Positions 10,801 to 16,441 of a DNA stretch of 18,818 nt are shown one piece after another. The DNA is from an uncultured Bacteroidales bacterium (lineage in GTDB: Bacteria > Bacteroidota > Bacteroidia > Bacteroidales > Paludibacteraceae). Under the pieces are notes generated by a model. The model was not told the DNA's origin. It did no database searches and saw nothing but the letters and a program-made list of their open reading frames with translations. The first letter of the stretch is position 1. The number at the start of each line of letters is the position of its first letter. The DNA is taken from positions 1-18,818 of the forward strand of contig CAMOMF010000156.1 in the NCBI GenBank assembly GCA_946619625.1, read 5' to 3'. The position numbers and the translations under genes were made by a program.

Positions 10801-11843
10801 GGATCAGCTTAGGAGTGGATCCTGAGACGCAATACTGTGACGTTTTGTTTGCCGACTACAGCGGTTGGAACATACTGCTAAAGGATACGGGCAACTACAT
10901 CCAGAGCAATGGCGCTGAGTGGCGCGGCAGTCTCAAACCGGAGGTGAACAAGATGTACAAGATGAAGATCAGTCGCACGCCATCCACCCAGACGGCAGAG
11001 CTTAACTCCCAATTGTCGATTAGGGGTCGTCAACTTTCGATGGACGAGATGCCTGTGGAGATAGCCCCGGGCTGGAACTGGATACCTTATACACCGCTTA
11101 ACACCAAGCGGTTAGATGCCGCCTTGTCGGGTGTTTCTCCTATGCATGGTGATATTATCAAGTCTCAGACGGCGGTGTCTATCTTCGATATTGCACATGG
11201 CTGGGAGGGCACACTGAAAGCCCTTGAGAGCGGGCATGGTTACCTGTATTACAGTACGGATAGTAAATCCAAGTCGTTCACTTATCCTGCTGACTTCTAC
11301 CAGCCAGTGGGTGCTCCGGGTATACTTGGTGCGCCGCAGAGGCAGAATGTCCTATTTGCCCAAGAGACAAATGTCCAAATCTTCACTCCTGTTGACCGTC
11401 ACGCCTACCCCAATAACATGACGATGACCATTCGTCTTGTGGATGGAGAGTCCGTGGTGGACAGTTGTGAGATAGGTGCGTTTGTGGCGGAAGAGTGCCG
11501 AGGGGCGGTACGTGCCTCGGAGGATGGTCTCTATTACCTCGTCATTAGCGGCGAGGGGGCAGGTCAGGCGATGGAGATAAAGACTGTTCTTAACGGCGAG
11601 ATAGTGACTATAGATGGCACGCAGACGTATGTGTCGGACGATCATATCGGTACTCCGTGGGCACCATACATCATCGACCTGAGTGTTCTGCGCAACGGTC
11701 TGGAGGACGTGTCCGGTGACACCCGTCATGGCTCGAATGTCCGCAAGATTATTGAGGACGGGCACGTGATTATCATTCGTGGCAACGAGCGTTACGATGT
11801 CACGGGTAAGAAACTGCAGTCTGAACAAAAAAGGCAGTTATGA
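1827..11843 (+). CDS. Giant secreted multidomain protein (LamG / FnIII / Ig-like), probable surface adhesin
   Basis: 3338 aa, roughly 370 kDa. ATG at 1827 lies 2 nt after the previous stop; an in-frame ATG at 1836 gives a more usual signal peptide (MKTFRFIKQT, Leu-rich core, cleavage after LHA-28). Domains by eye: beta-rich N-terminus 29-300; FnIII-like repeats ~306-625 (YxYKVR, YYYEYRIEAY strands); carboxypeptidase-regulatory-like segment ~633; LamG-like 1 ~665-1025 (FAEVRVWDHALTDAEKQ, LYWPLDEG) with an inserted segment ~750-838; carboxypeptidase-regulatory/CnaB-like 1037-1230; unassigned ~1230-2200; SbsA-type Ig-like ~2210-2265; LamG-like 2 ~2275-2450; LamG-like 3 ~2457-2640 (VDEIRIWKATLTEERL); Ig-like beta region ~2660-2860; duplicated modules 2865-3300; and a tail ~3305-3330 (VRKIIEDGHVIIIRGNERYD) resembling short Bacteroidales C-terminal sorting signals. 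LamG and FnIII modules usually bind carbohydrate or protein, so surface adhesion or matrix building is likely. No catalytic motif was seen. Confidence 0.85.
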   Translation: MRDMKTFRFIKQTLLSLLLLLAGTTLHASDWVLNEDKYNATHYTDHLYLEVFLADLDYGNTYCKEGTLTATNGSVSIDLLTLKYVNQGDDESQTAEVKGKLLMPNAKAWFTNSQSGNQELTTSEQSFWLTKWGSDHHYMTAKIDFYYSAAMAGGDWKIYFHFKHSNDSWYTRVLRYSIGTSTSLGLPDFNAAAYTVERTGIDRLTFTVPQLPNDIPSKVSTIRMRKCTYDVRYIFYKQDGSSVTVDNTYEASATQQKTEEYTFPDGVGNPARIYCRVVATHGVKDPSEWFNRRTKTDTKDNAFKVVPVPGSVTTDFRQFSGQAALTWTTPSGSQFMEVTPYIYRVETDDLGTPKSGQSWSKRGALSSTNGGALSFTDDDVAIGTYYRYMALNVPTQWINNGISESTLNSPSADLLDKLGSNTSEVMSSAPIVSIYNLRQDTTVKNKVRLTWQYTRVPTSETTVNFKVLRRTDENAGWSEMSSTASGDADPAAGYTVDFVDETLPNSIVRYQYKVRLELSGYRFESDIITAGLLKGTTLTGFDATKGTHDASVTLSWSAQQAGTANSTYIISRRYVNSTGEFMPIHTESNTNEQYTFEDNTVKPGYYYEYRIEAYDGGVLQNTRYAVGFCQSRGTVSGNVHYGSGTAVPDVRLWLRPSDTGDDNTVRTTSQYVHGASEGIFWQADTAEQNIVFGADKNYTVQFFVRPDEGLADSTVLADIPGVGQLYIMPQTDGSYKLYSKRPVVTETAQNYHSVNIIRAITNYPETPSATTTYKEDYGLTIYSWNDYVTIRDKWESEGFSKKDYATNWWGTDVNTHVFRKFKTLDTPITITTKEKTFDYYDMGVTLSPGTYSLLTFSIENGTITTMVNDGTPVANTFLRHDDNTVTTTETNGDYVVYNSKLVSFEGNLCAQMPGTGWMWQGLARTTQYDDPVTVCANCDDHSTTFSIGGAAGVTTGQAFRGNFAEVRVWDHALTDAEKQSVFDRRLNGREAGLALYWPLDEGLERYAFDASYASDLPNGRHATVGNNITSSTIIPSEQQLSRYGVTNEKGEYLIRGIPFMGSGSSYTIVPEKGIHEFNPNVRSLFISPTSLTANNIDFEDVSSFPMTGHIYYAGTNIPAEGIQLYVDGTLLTANGKAQQTNEDGFYSINVPIGEHYVEAKLEDSHYMVDGGRFPLEGTYNFADRVQHDFFDSTLVNFSGRVAGAKYNDTIPVGFGESKNNIGVATITLRLNNESFSFNCQNDYITPATSDRTFESDTVSIRSHAWTGSGDAANTKYIYITTDSATGEFSAKLPPLKYVMKSVVIASNDHIEFTSLPEIDLSNPKQLYTDSIRQVTEQGDTVKGTYQYNVKQVLTYYASPQVDVVERKHPTGAFGVDSLIVPIDETHNDTIRGVWTKDSLGVHYMFGYPVYRMLDRTEYEIHGYEAYINKDYATPVTDTVNLNGQELTIGNEMSADQMVIYEAPEDSVRYTPGAIYQMKHHKLILDKNGRALLPWTVGAPNIVAPFTRQFTITLKRDNRTYEPFRMDAIVLGQLTTGNNFVTKGPDAVQFILRDPYGAQSKTTLKRGKVETHTHYDTYIRYGNHSLVATVLGGVDVTVGNGIGVMMLTGNTVKRETDVGVEASWQYTHRYDSIYETTTIESISTSDKSPYVGACGDVYVGMAKNLLVGTSRHVQVKKNVETGKYGIVLEDDLAFGQQINTEFAYTQYELENVMIPKWKDQRAQYLTQVGSEHAARSYVNNSEHVKCVTWLRPSDPHYGDSATYVFVQPADTLFPKETEIDSVEWCNNQIGAWEYYIRKNEEAKVRAIEEQTPKNYSIDGGTSRTFVIRHDTTAIDQYQTTYKVGAVLGEKFGFQYSGFISFGAIVNVKSSVGGGSVSGAGDDEKNYTEWEYVLSDGNRDVDLSVNMYPSESGSNSKIFSLFGGQTYNPYEPVDSTHYYTNDAGEHVALGNGSVQMEQPNIRIGTGDSAPGEHLTITDIPAGHAATAVLYCTNMAHAHQVLNFSYDLGIPERSNPHGLEILMDGTPINGRSVYLNQSETTQKVITLRQTDESILDYDSIEIWFKSQYQPTIIYDVAMLSAHFTPSSSPVTLTVSNPIVNTDPTTGEGKLQLRLSGFNRQFRNLKNIGVQYRFAGNTEWTNLFTWEKSAADTTGSSRTLLPETGDLRLTVDMSNDLSYPEGNYEFRAFTTTPYDKEMVQVFSEVTQVIKDMTKPRPLFTPAPSNGILGIGDQLSIEFNEDIVPGYVGDKNIIVSAKLNGRPIDHDVSLRILPFSEEAKTMNPVFLNGNFSMECWLNIHRNGIILRQGSGENSFALSTDSAGHAVVRIAGVRFLSEATLPYDQWVFLAMNYKADNMTFNLLAQYGDTTVWLFQNQKMSAMEVQVVDYAEDNYLYLGPIDANIHDLALYNMYRDVVEACGKKYEMKDAYTYGMTNYWPMKEGHGQIASDTRHTHDFQVPDMWSIEGVNYSLRLDSVTGCQADISTVNTGRNDSYAIELWYWPSMISNGDTVFATDNMCLHYDSLYNLVLDYGVKSQTVVSSEDFPNVWSNWHHLALNVVRGQAASFYLDGKRTAVIAEADVPVLHGAGLAFGKGGELCMVDEIRIWKATLTEERLLSNMYNTIDTADLYSRGLIAYYPFEKDSTINGVRTKGFTLKNMAPRSLSGNAGDVSAPASMSVRSTPALKSAPSEVRITAVPVASERKVVINLAPAEVSARDIEGTTLNITVAEVHDLHGNMSDPIKWTAYVQQNTLVWLRDSVNIAKKYGEEYRFSVDIENKSGQVEYYTIAGMPEWLSLVENGQTVNSQIVNSFDVGPLRTKTLTFSVTQFVPVGNYDVTIGLKGNNEILEPLRIVMKVRGETPNWTVDPTLYDHSMTIIGQVYLGGILMESPESMVAAFIGGECRGVSSPEQMRGAAYVTLNVYGLDIPSKDGGKPISFRIWDASKGVAYTDAQIAVAGKDTTILFKQDALVGNFDVPVIWTKSDKVEQLLSVHENWNWISLGVDPETQYCDVLFADYSGWNILLKDTGNYIQSNGAEWRGSLKPEVNKMYKMKISRTPSTQTAELNSQLSIRGRQLSMDEMPVEIAPGWNWIPYTPLNTKRLDAALSGVSPMHGDIIKSQTAVSIFDIAHGWEGTLKALESGHGYLYYSTDSKSKSFTYPADFYQPVGAPGILGAPQRQNVLFAQETNVQIFTPVDRHAYPNNMTMTIRLVDGESVVDSCEIGAFVAEECRGAVRASEDGLYYLVISGEGAGQAMEIKTVLNGEIVTIDGTQTYVSDDHIGTPWAPYIIDLSVLRNGLEDVSGDTRHGSNVRKIIEDGHVIIIRGNERYDVTGKKLQSEQKRQL
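4081..4340 (+). other. AT-rich segment inserted in LamG domain 1 of the giant gene
   Basis: Hand count over 4141-4320 gives 63 G+C of 180 (35%). Nearby 60-nt lines give 38/60 (3781-3840) and 36/60 (4741-4800). The segment encodes about 88 residues (~752-838), in frame, between early LamG strands (QLYIMPQTDGSYKLY) and later ones (GTYSLLTFSIENG). It uses AGA for Arg (4197-4199 and 4281-4283 regions), AAA, AAT, TTT and TAT, codons otherwise sparse around it. No flanking target-site duplication was found. It looks like an acquired loop or variable region. Confidence 0.65.
10430..11690 (+). repeat. Nested duplicated modules (A-B-B'-A') at the giant protein C-terminus
   Basis: Two kinds of module each occur twice at protein level. 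Module A: residues ~2868-2985 (MTIIGQVYLGG then AAFIGGECRGVS and YVTLNVYG) and A' ~3198-3300 (MTMTIRLVDGE then GAFVAEECRGAV and YYLVISGEG). Module B: ~2988-3080 (NWNWIS ... SGWNILLKDTG ... EWRGSLKPE) and B' ~3081-3175 (GWNWIP ... GDIIKSQTA ... GWEGTLKALESG). B and B' are adjacent and the A copies flank them. Both kinds look like small beta domains used before the C-terminal tail. Confidence 0.65.
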
Positions 11844-13456
11844 AACGATATTGGGTAGTCATAGTAGCGATAACGGTCCTTGCAGGTTGCTCGCGTAACA
11901 GTGAGCGAGTGTGGGATTCGACCCTTGGCATGGCAGTGGACAGCCTGTGGAGTAATCCTGTGCTGGCCAACGCAATGTTGGAGCAACTGGAGAGTGTGCG
12001 CTTGTCGGAGTCGGACAGACACATATATAATATAACGCGAGCGCACGCGCGACTGAAGTTGGCCCATGCCTTGCCGTTGGAAACCGATTTAGAGGAAGAA
12101 GGCCGGTACTGTGAGAGCCGGAACATGCGTCGTTTTGCCGGAGAGGCGTACTATATAGCCGGTGCATACTGCAACCTGATAGGTGAGAACGCCACAGCCA
12201 TGCAGCACTTGAAACAAGCGGAACACCTTTTTGAGGGTGCGGTAGTACCGGATATATTGGTGGGAATGACGTACTACAAAATGGGGCGTATCAGTGAGAC
12301 GGAACAACTGTACGATGTTGCCAACCGGTATTATGTGGACGCCGTACCCCACTTGGACCAGGCGGGCTTGGCACTGTATGCGGCATGCGGCTGGCGTGAA
12401 GTGGGCAGAACCACCCGTGACAGTGCGATTAGGAAAGAGGCATTCGAAAAGGCGCTGAGTTTTACTCCGCAGTTGGACACTTTGACCTCGGCAGACATAC
12501 GCTATGCTGCATTGAGCAGGTTGGATCCGATGTCGGATGAGTTGGTCCGTTTGAGCCGTTTCCTATGTGACTCGGCGGGACAGAAACGCTACGCCTATGA
12601 CCTGGTTCGGTACTACTTGCGCGAACACCGTTTGGACTCGGCGCGCATGTACCTGAATGTCTTGGCGGCAGATACGGCAGAGGAGCGTTGGAGCAGAGAC
12701 AAGTACGCTTTTCTGCTGAGCCGTTATCAGCATGAGTTGGGACAAAACGCTCAAGCCTACGCGACCTTGCTGAGCCTGTACAACAAGCAGAGCGGTGAGA
12801 TAGAAGCCACGGGTATGAGCAGGACGTTTACCATATCGGAACAGTTCGACAATGCCAGTGAGCGGGAGAAAAACCTGCAGTTGCAAGTGGAGAAACAGCG
12901 ACTGTGGCTGGCACTGTTTATAGTGGCAGTAGTGATTTTAGCCGGGCTGATTGTGCTGGTGCTGGTGTCCTCAAGGAGGCGTGCACAGCGGCTGATAGAG
13001 ACATCCGAGCGTGAGATGCAGATAGCGCGCCTGCGCTCTGAGGTGGAAATACGCCGTTCGAGCATGGGTCGTCTGTTGGCGCAACGCATTCAGATGAGTA
13101 AAAGTATGCAGGAGAGCATGAAACGCCACCAAGAAGACAAGGTGCCGGCATGGGTGCAGGAGTTTGTAGAGACCAACTTGGTCATGACAGAAGAGCAGTG
13201 GGCTTTGTTTCAGCAGGAGTTTAATGCCAACTATAGTAATTACCTGGTGCGCCTGAAGCAGGATCATCCATCGCTGACGGCGTCTGACCTGCAAGTAATC
13301 GCCTTGACGGTACTGGGTGTAGATATCAGTGATATTTGCCGTCTGCTGAACCTGACGAAACGTACCATATGGGGCAGACGCCTGCGCATAAAGGAGCACT
13401 TGGGCTTATCGTCAGAGAACCAGTTGGACGAGTGGCTTTTGGCTCATTTGCAGTGA
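11840..13456 (+). CDS. TPR / transmembrane / LuxR-type HTH regulator with lipobox
   Basis: 538 aa. ATG at 11840 overlaps the TGA of the giant gene (ATGA), with an AAGG-like stretch about 8 nt upstream, so translation is probably coupled. The N-terminus MKRYWVVIVAITVLAGC is a signal peptide with an LAGC lipobox (Cys17). Residues ~50-330 are helical with TPR-like repeats. A single transmembrane segment follows at ~355-376, flanked by Arg (SSRRRAQR) on the cytoplasmic side. A probable coiled coil spans ~380-435. The C-terminus (~478-522: LTASDLQVIALTVLGVDISD then ICRLLNLTKRTI) is a LuxR/GerE-like helix-turn-helix. Expected topology: periplasmic TPR sensor, cytoplasmic DNA-binding domain. TPR-TM-HTH proteins of this layout are common one-protein regulators in Bacteroidales. 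Its place at the operon end suggests it senses the state of, or regulates, the secreted proteins encoded upstream. Confidence 0.8.
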   Translation: MKRYWVVIVAITVLAGCSRNSERVWDSTLGMAVDSLWSNPVLANAMLEQLESVRLSESDRHIYNITRAHARLKLAHALPLETDLEEEGRYCESRNMRRFAGEAYYIAGAYCNLIGENATAMQHLKQAEHLFEGAVVPDILVGMTYYKMGRISETEQLYDVANRYYVDAVPHLDQAGLALYAACGWREVGRTTRDSAIRKEAFEKALSFTPQLDTLTSADIRYAALSRLDPMSDELVRLSRFLCDSAGQKRYAYDLVRYYLREHRLDSARMYLNVLAADTAEERWSRDKYAFLLSRYQHELGQNAQAYATLLSLYNKQSGEIEATGMSRTFTISEQFDNASEREKNLQLQVEKQRLWLALFIVAVVILAGLIVLVLVSSRRRAQRLIETSEREMQIARLRSEVEIRRSSMGRLLAQRIQMSKSMQESMKRHQEDKVPAWVQEFVETNLVMTEEQWALFQQEFNANYSNYLVRLKQDHPSLTASDLQVIALTVLGVDISDICRLLNLTKRTIWGRRLRIKEHLGLSSENQLDEWLLAHLQ

Positions 13457-13485
13457 GGGGGGATAATAGGAGTTACATGTGACAT

Positions 13486-14379
13486 TTATTGTGCCTTGCG
13501 GGATAGAGCCCACGAGGCAGGCTCGCATTGCGCTTCAATGGTTTCTTCCACGTCGTCGGGTAACGAATAGAAAAAGTCTATACCGGTGAGCGCCTCTATC
13601 TCGTCCACCGAGGCAATATAGGTCAATAAGGGACGACTGCCTGCCCTGTTCGGCAAAACAAACCCAATGGAGCGCCAACCGTCATCGGTCCGGCGGAGGA
13701 AAACCTTGTAAAAAGCCGCAGGCACGGCAATCTTGCGCGTGGTGCCAATCGTTTGGTGGTTTTCTTCCACAATGGGACCACAAGTAATGTAAATATTACC
13801 ATATTGTTTTGCCCAACTGCGCGCCAAGTCTTCCAATTCTTTCCAGTCACCGGCATTCACGTTGTGCAGTTGAGGACACATATTCGTCATGTAAAAACTC
13901 TCTTTCATTGCCTGCTCCGACCATTTCATGTCGCCCGCAGGTGCCATGTGTCCCCGGTCGTAGCCGGAACTTTTATAGTCTGCCGACACTACCGCATCTC
14001 CCTCAACCAGCGGGTCGGGCAGGAAATGGTCGCTGCGCTTTCCTTCGCCGGAAGTCTCGGCATCGGTCAACTCGTACGCCACCCAATTGGGTACCATGAG
14101 CAAGGGGTTGTAACTAACCGTGTAACCCGTGTGAACAATGATTTGCTCGGCGCATGCGGAGTCCACCTGTGCCAATTCCCAGCCCTCGGTCGGCAAGACT
14201 TCAGATGCCGAAGCGTCCGATTCCATCGGCACTGTAGCGGCAAAAGACTCTGCCTGTTTATCCTGTCTTGCGCCATCGTTGCTTTCCTGCCAATAAGACA
14301 GTCCGGCAGCCACCAGAGCAATTATAACAACTATGTACCACAGCGTGGGACTATTTCTTTTGTTTCGTTTGCGTGCCAT
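13486..14379 (-). CDS. Membrane-anchored DNA/RNA non-specific endonuclease (NUC family)
   Basis: 297 aa from the ATG at 14379-14377. The frame stays open upstream to a TTG at 14406, but that overlaps the promoter -7 element, so the ATG is the start. A basic N-terminus (MARKRNKRN) precedes a transmembrane segment at ~12-30 (TLWYIVVIIALVAAGLSYW), giving a type II anchor with the enzyme outside the inner membrane. The catalytic domain (~90-285) has the signature YDRGHMAPAGDM with general-base His144, then SFYMTNMCPQ and N-A-G-D-W with the likely metal-ligand Asn175, followed by WKELE. These match the betabetaalpha-metal nuclease family that includes Serratia nuclease. It should cleave DNA and RNA without sequence specificity, probably for nutrient scavenging or degradation of extracellular nucleic acid. 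It is convergent with the regulator gene, 29 nt apart, and looks monocistronic. Confidence 0.9.
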   Translation of the reverse strand: MARKRNKRNSPTLWYIVVIIALVAAGLSYWQESNDGARQDKQAESFAATVPMESDASASEVLPTEGWELAQVDSACAEQIIVHTGYTVSYNPLLMVPNWVAYELTDAETSGEGKRSDHFLPDPLVEGDAVVSADYKSSGYDRGHMAPAGDMKWSEQAMKESFYMTNMCPQLHNVNAGDWKELEDLARSWAKQYGNIYITCGPIVEENHQTIGTTRKIAVPAAFYKVFLRRTDDGWRSIGFVLPNRAGSRPLLTYIASVDEIEALTGIDFFYSLPDDVEETIEAQCEPASWALSRKAQ

Positions 14380-14403
14380 ATTAAGTTCGTTTTTTTGTTG
14401 GTG

Positions 14404-14435
14404 CAAAGGTACAACTTTTATTTCATTTATGCAAG
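14404..14435 (-). promoter_or_regulatory. Bacteroides-type promoter for the endonuclease gene
   Basis: On the minus strand CTTG (14435-14432), 20 nt, then TACCTTTG (14411-14404). The -7 element matches TAnnTTTG exactly and the -33 element has one mismatch to TTTG. Transcription should start near 14397, about 18 nt before the ATG at 14379, which supports that start codon. Confidence 0.7.
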
Positions 14436-14453
14436 TTTTCGGGTAATTTTTGT

Positions 14454-14505
14454 CCCCAAATAAGGTATTTCGCCCCTAAATAGGCATATTTTACCCCTAA
14501 ATAGG
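14454..14505. repeat. Three CCCCTAAATAGG-type direct repeats, about 20 bp apart
   Basis: CCCCAAATAAGG (14454-14465), CCCCTAAATAGG (14473-14484) and CCCCTAAATAGG (14494-14505). Starts are 19 and 21 bp apart, close to two helical turns, so all three would face the same side of the DNA. They sit between the outward-facing promoters of the endonuclease (14404-14435) and the ligase (14523-14554). This layout suits an operator array, but no binding protein can be named. Confidence 0.7.
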
Positions 14506-14522
14506 AGTGAAAATCACATTTA

Positions 14523-14554
14523 TTTTTCCATATCCGCACTTTTTTGTAACTTTG
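14523..14554 (+). promoter_or_regulatory. Bacteroides-type promoter for the acyl-CoA synthetase gene
   Basis: TTTT (14523-14526), 20 nt, then TAACTTTG (14547-14554). The -7 element is an exact TAnnTTTG match and the -33 element has one mismatch. Expected start near 14561 gives a leader of about 84 nt that contains the AAAACTATTCG repeats. Confidence 0.7.
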
Positions 14555-14588
14555 CACTGCGTTTTGTGTGAGCATCATACACGAACGC

Positions 14589-14637
14589 AAAACTATTCGG
14601 GCACAAAACGTAAAACTATTCGACACAAAACTATTTA
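14589..14637 (+). repeat. AAAACTATTCG repeats in the ligase leader
   Basis: AAAACTATTCG at 14589-14599 and 14612-14622, with a shorter copy AAAACTATT at 14627-14635. A further partial (CACAAAACG) sits between the first two. All lie in the predicted untranslated leader, ending just before the ATG at 14645. They could affect translation or RNA stability, or be slippage products. Confidence 0.6.
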
Positions 14638-14644
14638 TTATTAT

Positions 14645-16309
14645 ATGGAACATCTGAACACACCAACAACACACATGTTCACCTACATCAACCGCTCCAT
14701 AAAAGAGGGTTGGAACAATCCGGGTTTCTCGGATTTTGGTGAAAATGTGAATTACACCTACGGCGAGATTGCCACTCAGGTTGCGAAACTGAACTTGTAT
14801 TTTGAAATGGTCGGCGTAAAAAAAGGCGAGAAGATTGCTTTTTGCGGCGGAAACTCCTCCAATTGGGGTATCAGTTTCTTGTCAGTATTAGCATATGGCG
14901 CAGTGGCAGTAAGTATTCTGCCCGACTTCACCGGTCCTGACGTAGAAAAATTAGTGAACCACTCGGACTCTCAGATTCTGTTAGTCGGTCCGGTAGTTGC
15001 CACCAAGATTGACCCCAAGAATCTGCCGAATATCAAGGCGATTATCGGCATGAAGGACTTTTCCGTCATTTACGCACAGACAGAAGAGTATCAGAAGGCT
15101 TTTGACCACCTGGAGGAAAGTTTCAAAGCCAAATATCCCAATGGCTACTCTGCGGCGGACGTCAATTATCGTGATGACAATCTGGACGACCTCGCCCTTA
15201 TCAACTACACCTCGGGAACGACTTCAGACCCGAAGGGTGTGATGTTGTCCTACCGGAGCCTGTCCACCAACTGCACGTACGGAAAGGAGCACATTCCTAA
15301 CGGTCCGTCGGACAATATCGTTTCGATGCTGCCGCTGGCGCACATGTTCGGCATGATGTTCGAGTTCATCTATCAATTGGCAGGCGGGACGCATGTGTTC
15401 TTTATTACGCGTTTGACCACGCCGGTACTGATGAAAGCCTTCCACGACTGCCATCCCTACCTGATTCTGACTGTACCTTTGGTATTGGAGAAGATTTATG
15501 CGAAGAAAATCAAACCTATGATCAGCAAACCGGCTATCCGTTTGTTGTGGAATGTGCCGGTATTGGGCAAGATTATCCGCAACAAAGTGCGTGAAGGATT
15601 GGTTGAGGCGTTCGGTGGCAAGTTGCATACACTCATCATCGGCGGTGCAGCCCTTAACGGTGAGGTGGAGAAATGCCTGATGGATGTAGGTTTCCCCTTC
15701 ATGGTAGGGTACGGTATGACCGAATGCGGACCACTTATCTCGTACGTCAAGTGGCAAGAGTTTGTGGCGCACAGTTGCGGACAGATTGTGGACCGTATGC
15801 AGGTGAAGATTGACTCAGCCGACCCGCTGAAAGAGGTGGGTGAAATCCTTGTGAAGGGTGAGGCTACCATGCTGGGGTACTACAAGAACCCCGAAGCTAC
15901 GAAGGCTGTGCTGGAAGACGACGGCTGGTTGCACACCGGCGACCTGGGTCTGCTTGACAAAGAGGGTAATATCTTTATCAAAGGGCGTAACAAGAACATG
16001 ATTCTCGGACCTTCGGGACAGAATATATACCCTGAGGAGATTGAGGACAAGCTGAACTCGTTAGACGAAGTGGTTGAGTCAATCGTAGTGGACCGCGACC
16101 ATAAGTTGGTGGCGCTAATCTTCCCCGATTTCGAACTGGAAGGCAAGCCTGAGTTGGGTGGAAAGAACATCGCAGACAAACTGCGTGAGGACCTTATTTT
16201 GGTGAACAAGCAATTGCCTAACTACAGCCAGATTAGTGGTATTGAGATTGTGAAAGAAGAGTTTGAGAAGACTCCGAAACGCAGTATCAAGCGGTTCATG
16301 TACAAATAA
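14645..16309 (+). CDS. Long-chain acyl-CoA synthetase (AMP-binding enzyme)
   Basis: 554 aa from ATG 14645. The frame is open upstream to 14507 but that would cross the promoter, so this start is preferred. It shows the core motifs of the acyl/aryl adenylate-forming family: P-loop-like INYTSGTTSDPKGVMLS (~186-202), GYGMTECGP (355-363), GWLHTGDLG (427-435, with the ribose-binding Asp433), then the hinge region KGRNKNMILGPSGQNIYPEE, and a C-terminal Lys-rich PKRSIKRFMYK including the likely catalytic Lys. The reaction is fatty acid + ATP + CoA to acyl-CoA + AMP + PPi, in the cytoplasm or at the inner membrane, feeding lipid synthesis or remodelling. Chain-length preference cannot be read from the sequence. 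It looks monocistronic, divergent from the nuclease and convergent with ispH. Confidence 0.92.
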   Translation: MEHLNTPTTHMFTYINRSIKEGWNNPGFSDFGENVNYTYGEIATQVAKLNLYFEMVGVKKGEKIAFCGGNSSNWGISFLSVLAYGAVAVSILPDFTGPDVEKLVNHSDSQILLVGPVVATKIDPKNLPNIKAIIGMKDFSVIYAQTEEYQKAFDHLEESFKAKYPNGYSAADVNYRDDNLDDLALINYTSGTTSDPKGVMLSYRSLSTNCTYGKEHIPNGPSDNIVSMLPLAHMFGMMFEFIYQLAGGTHVFFITRLTTPVLMKAFHDCHPYLILTVPLVLEKIYAKKIKPMISKPAIRLLWNVPVLGKIIRNKVREGLVEAFGGKLHTLIIGGAALNGEVEKCLMDVGFPFMVGYGMTECGPLISYVKWQEFVAHSCGQIVDRMQVKIDSADPLKEVGEILVKGEATMLGYYKNPEATKAVLEDDGWLHTGDLGLLDKEGNIFIKGRNKNMILGPSGQNIYPEEIEDKLNSLDEVVESIVVDRDHKLVALIFPDFELEGKPELGGKNIADKLREDLILVNKQLPNYSQISGIEIVKEEFEKTPKRSIKRFMYK

Positions 16310-16441
16310 CAGCAGACACCGGCCTACACTTATTGGCGACTTCGCGCATGGGTGAGTATAGCCTATTGACTTCGCGTTAGTCACTACGTGAGGTAATGAC
16401 ATGCCGGTGATGCAAAATAAAAGACCTTTTGGTCAAGCAAG
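16310..16441. other. Intergenic region between ligase and ispH
   Basis: About 130 bp without a gene. GACTTCGCG occurs twice (near 16339 and 16369), CACCGGC (16317-16323) is matched by inverted GCCGGTG (16403-16409), and TCAC-TAC-GTGA (16381-16391) is a tiny hairpin. GACC-TTTT-GGTC followed on the minus strand by TTTTATTTT could add to termination of ispH transcripts. No tRNA or protein gene seen. Confidence 0.5.

Noticed and set aside
13753..14463. 236-codon plus-strand ORF opposite the endonuclease gene
   Set aside because: It is antisense to the nuclease with intact catalytic motifs and continues through the promoter region; composition is not protein-like.
14507..14644. N-terminal extension of the acyl-CoA synthetase
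   Set aside because: It would start before the TAACTTTG promoter element and translate the repeat-bearing leader; the family begins near the ATG at 14645.
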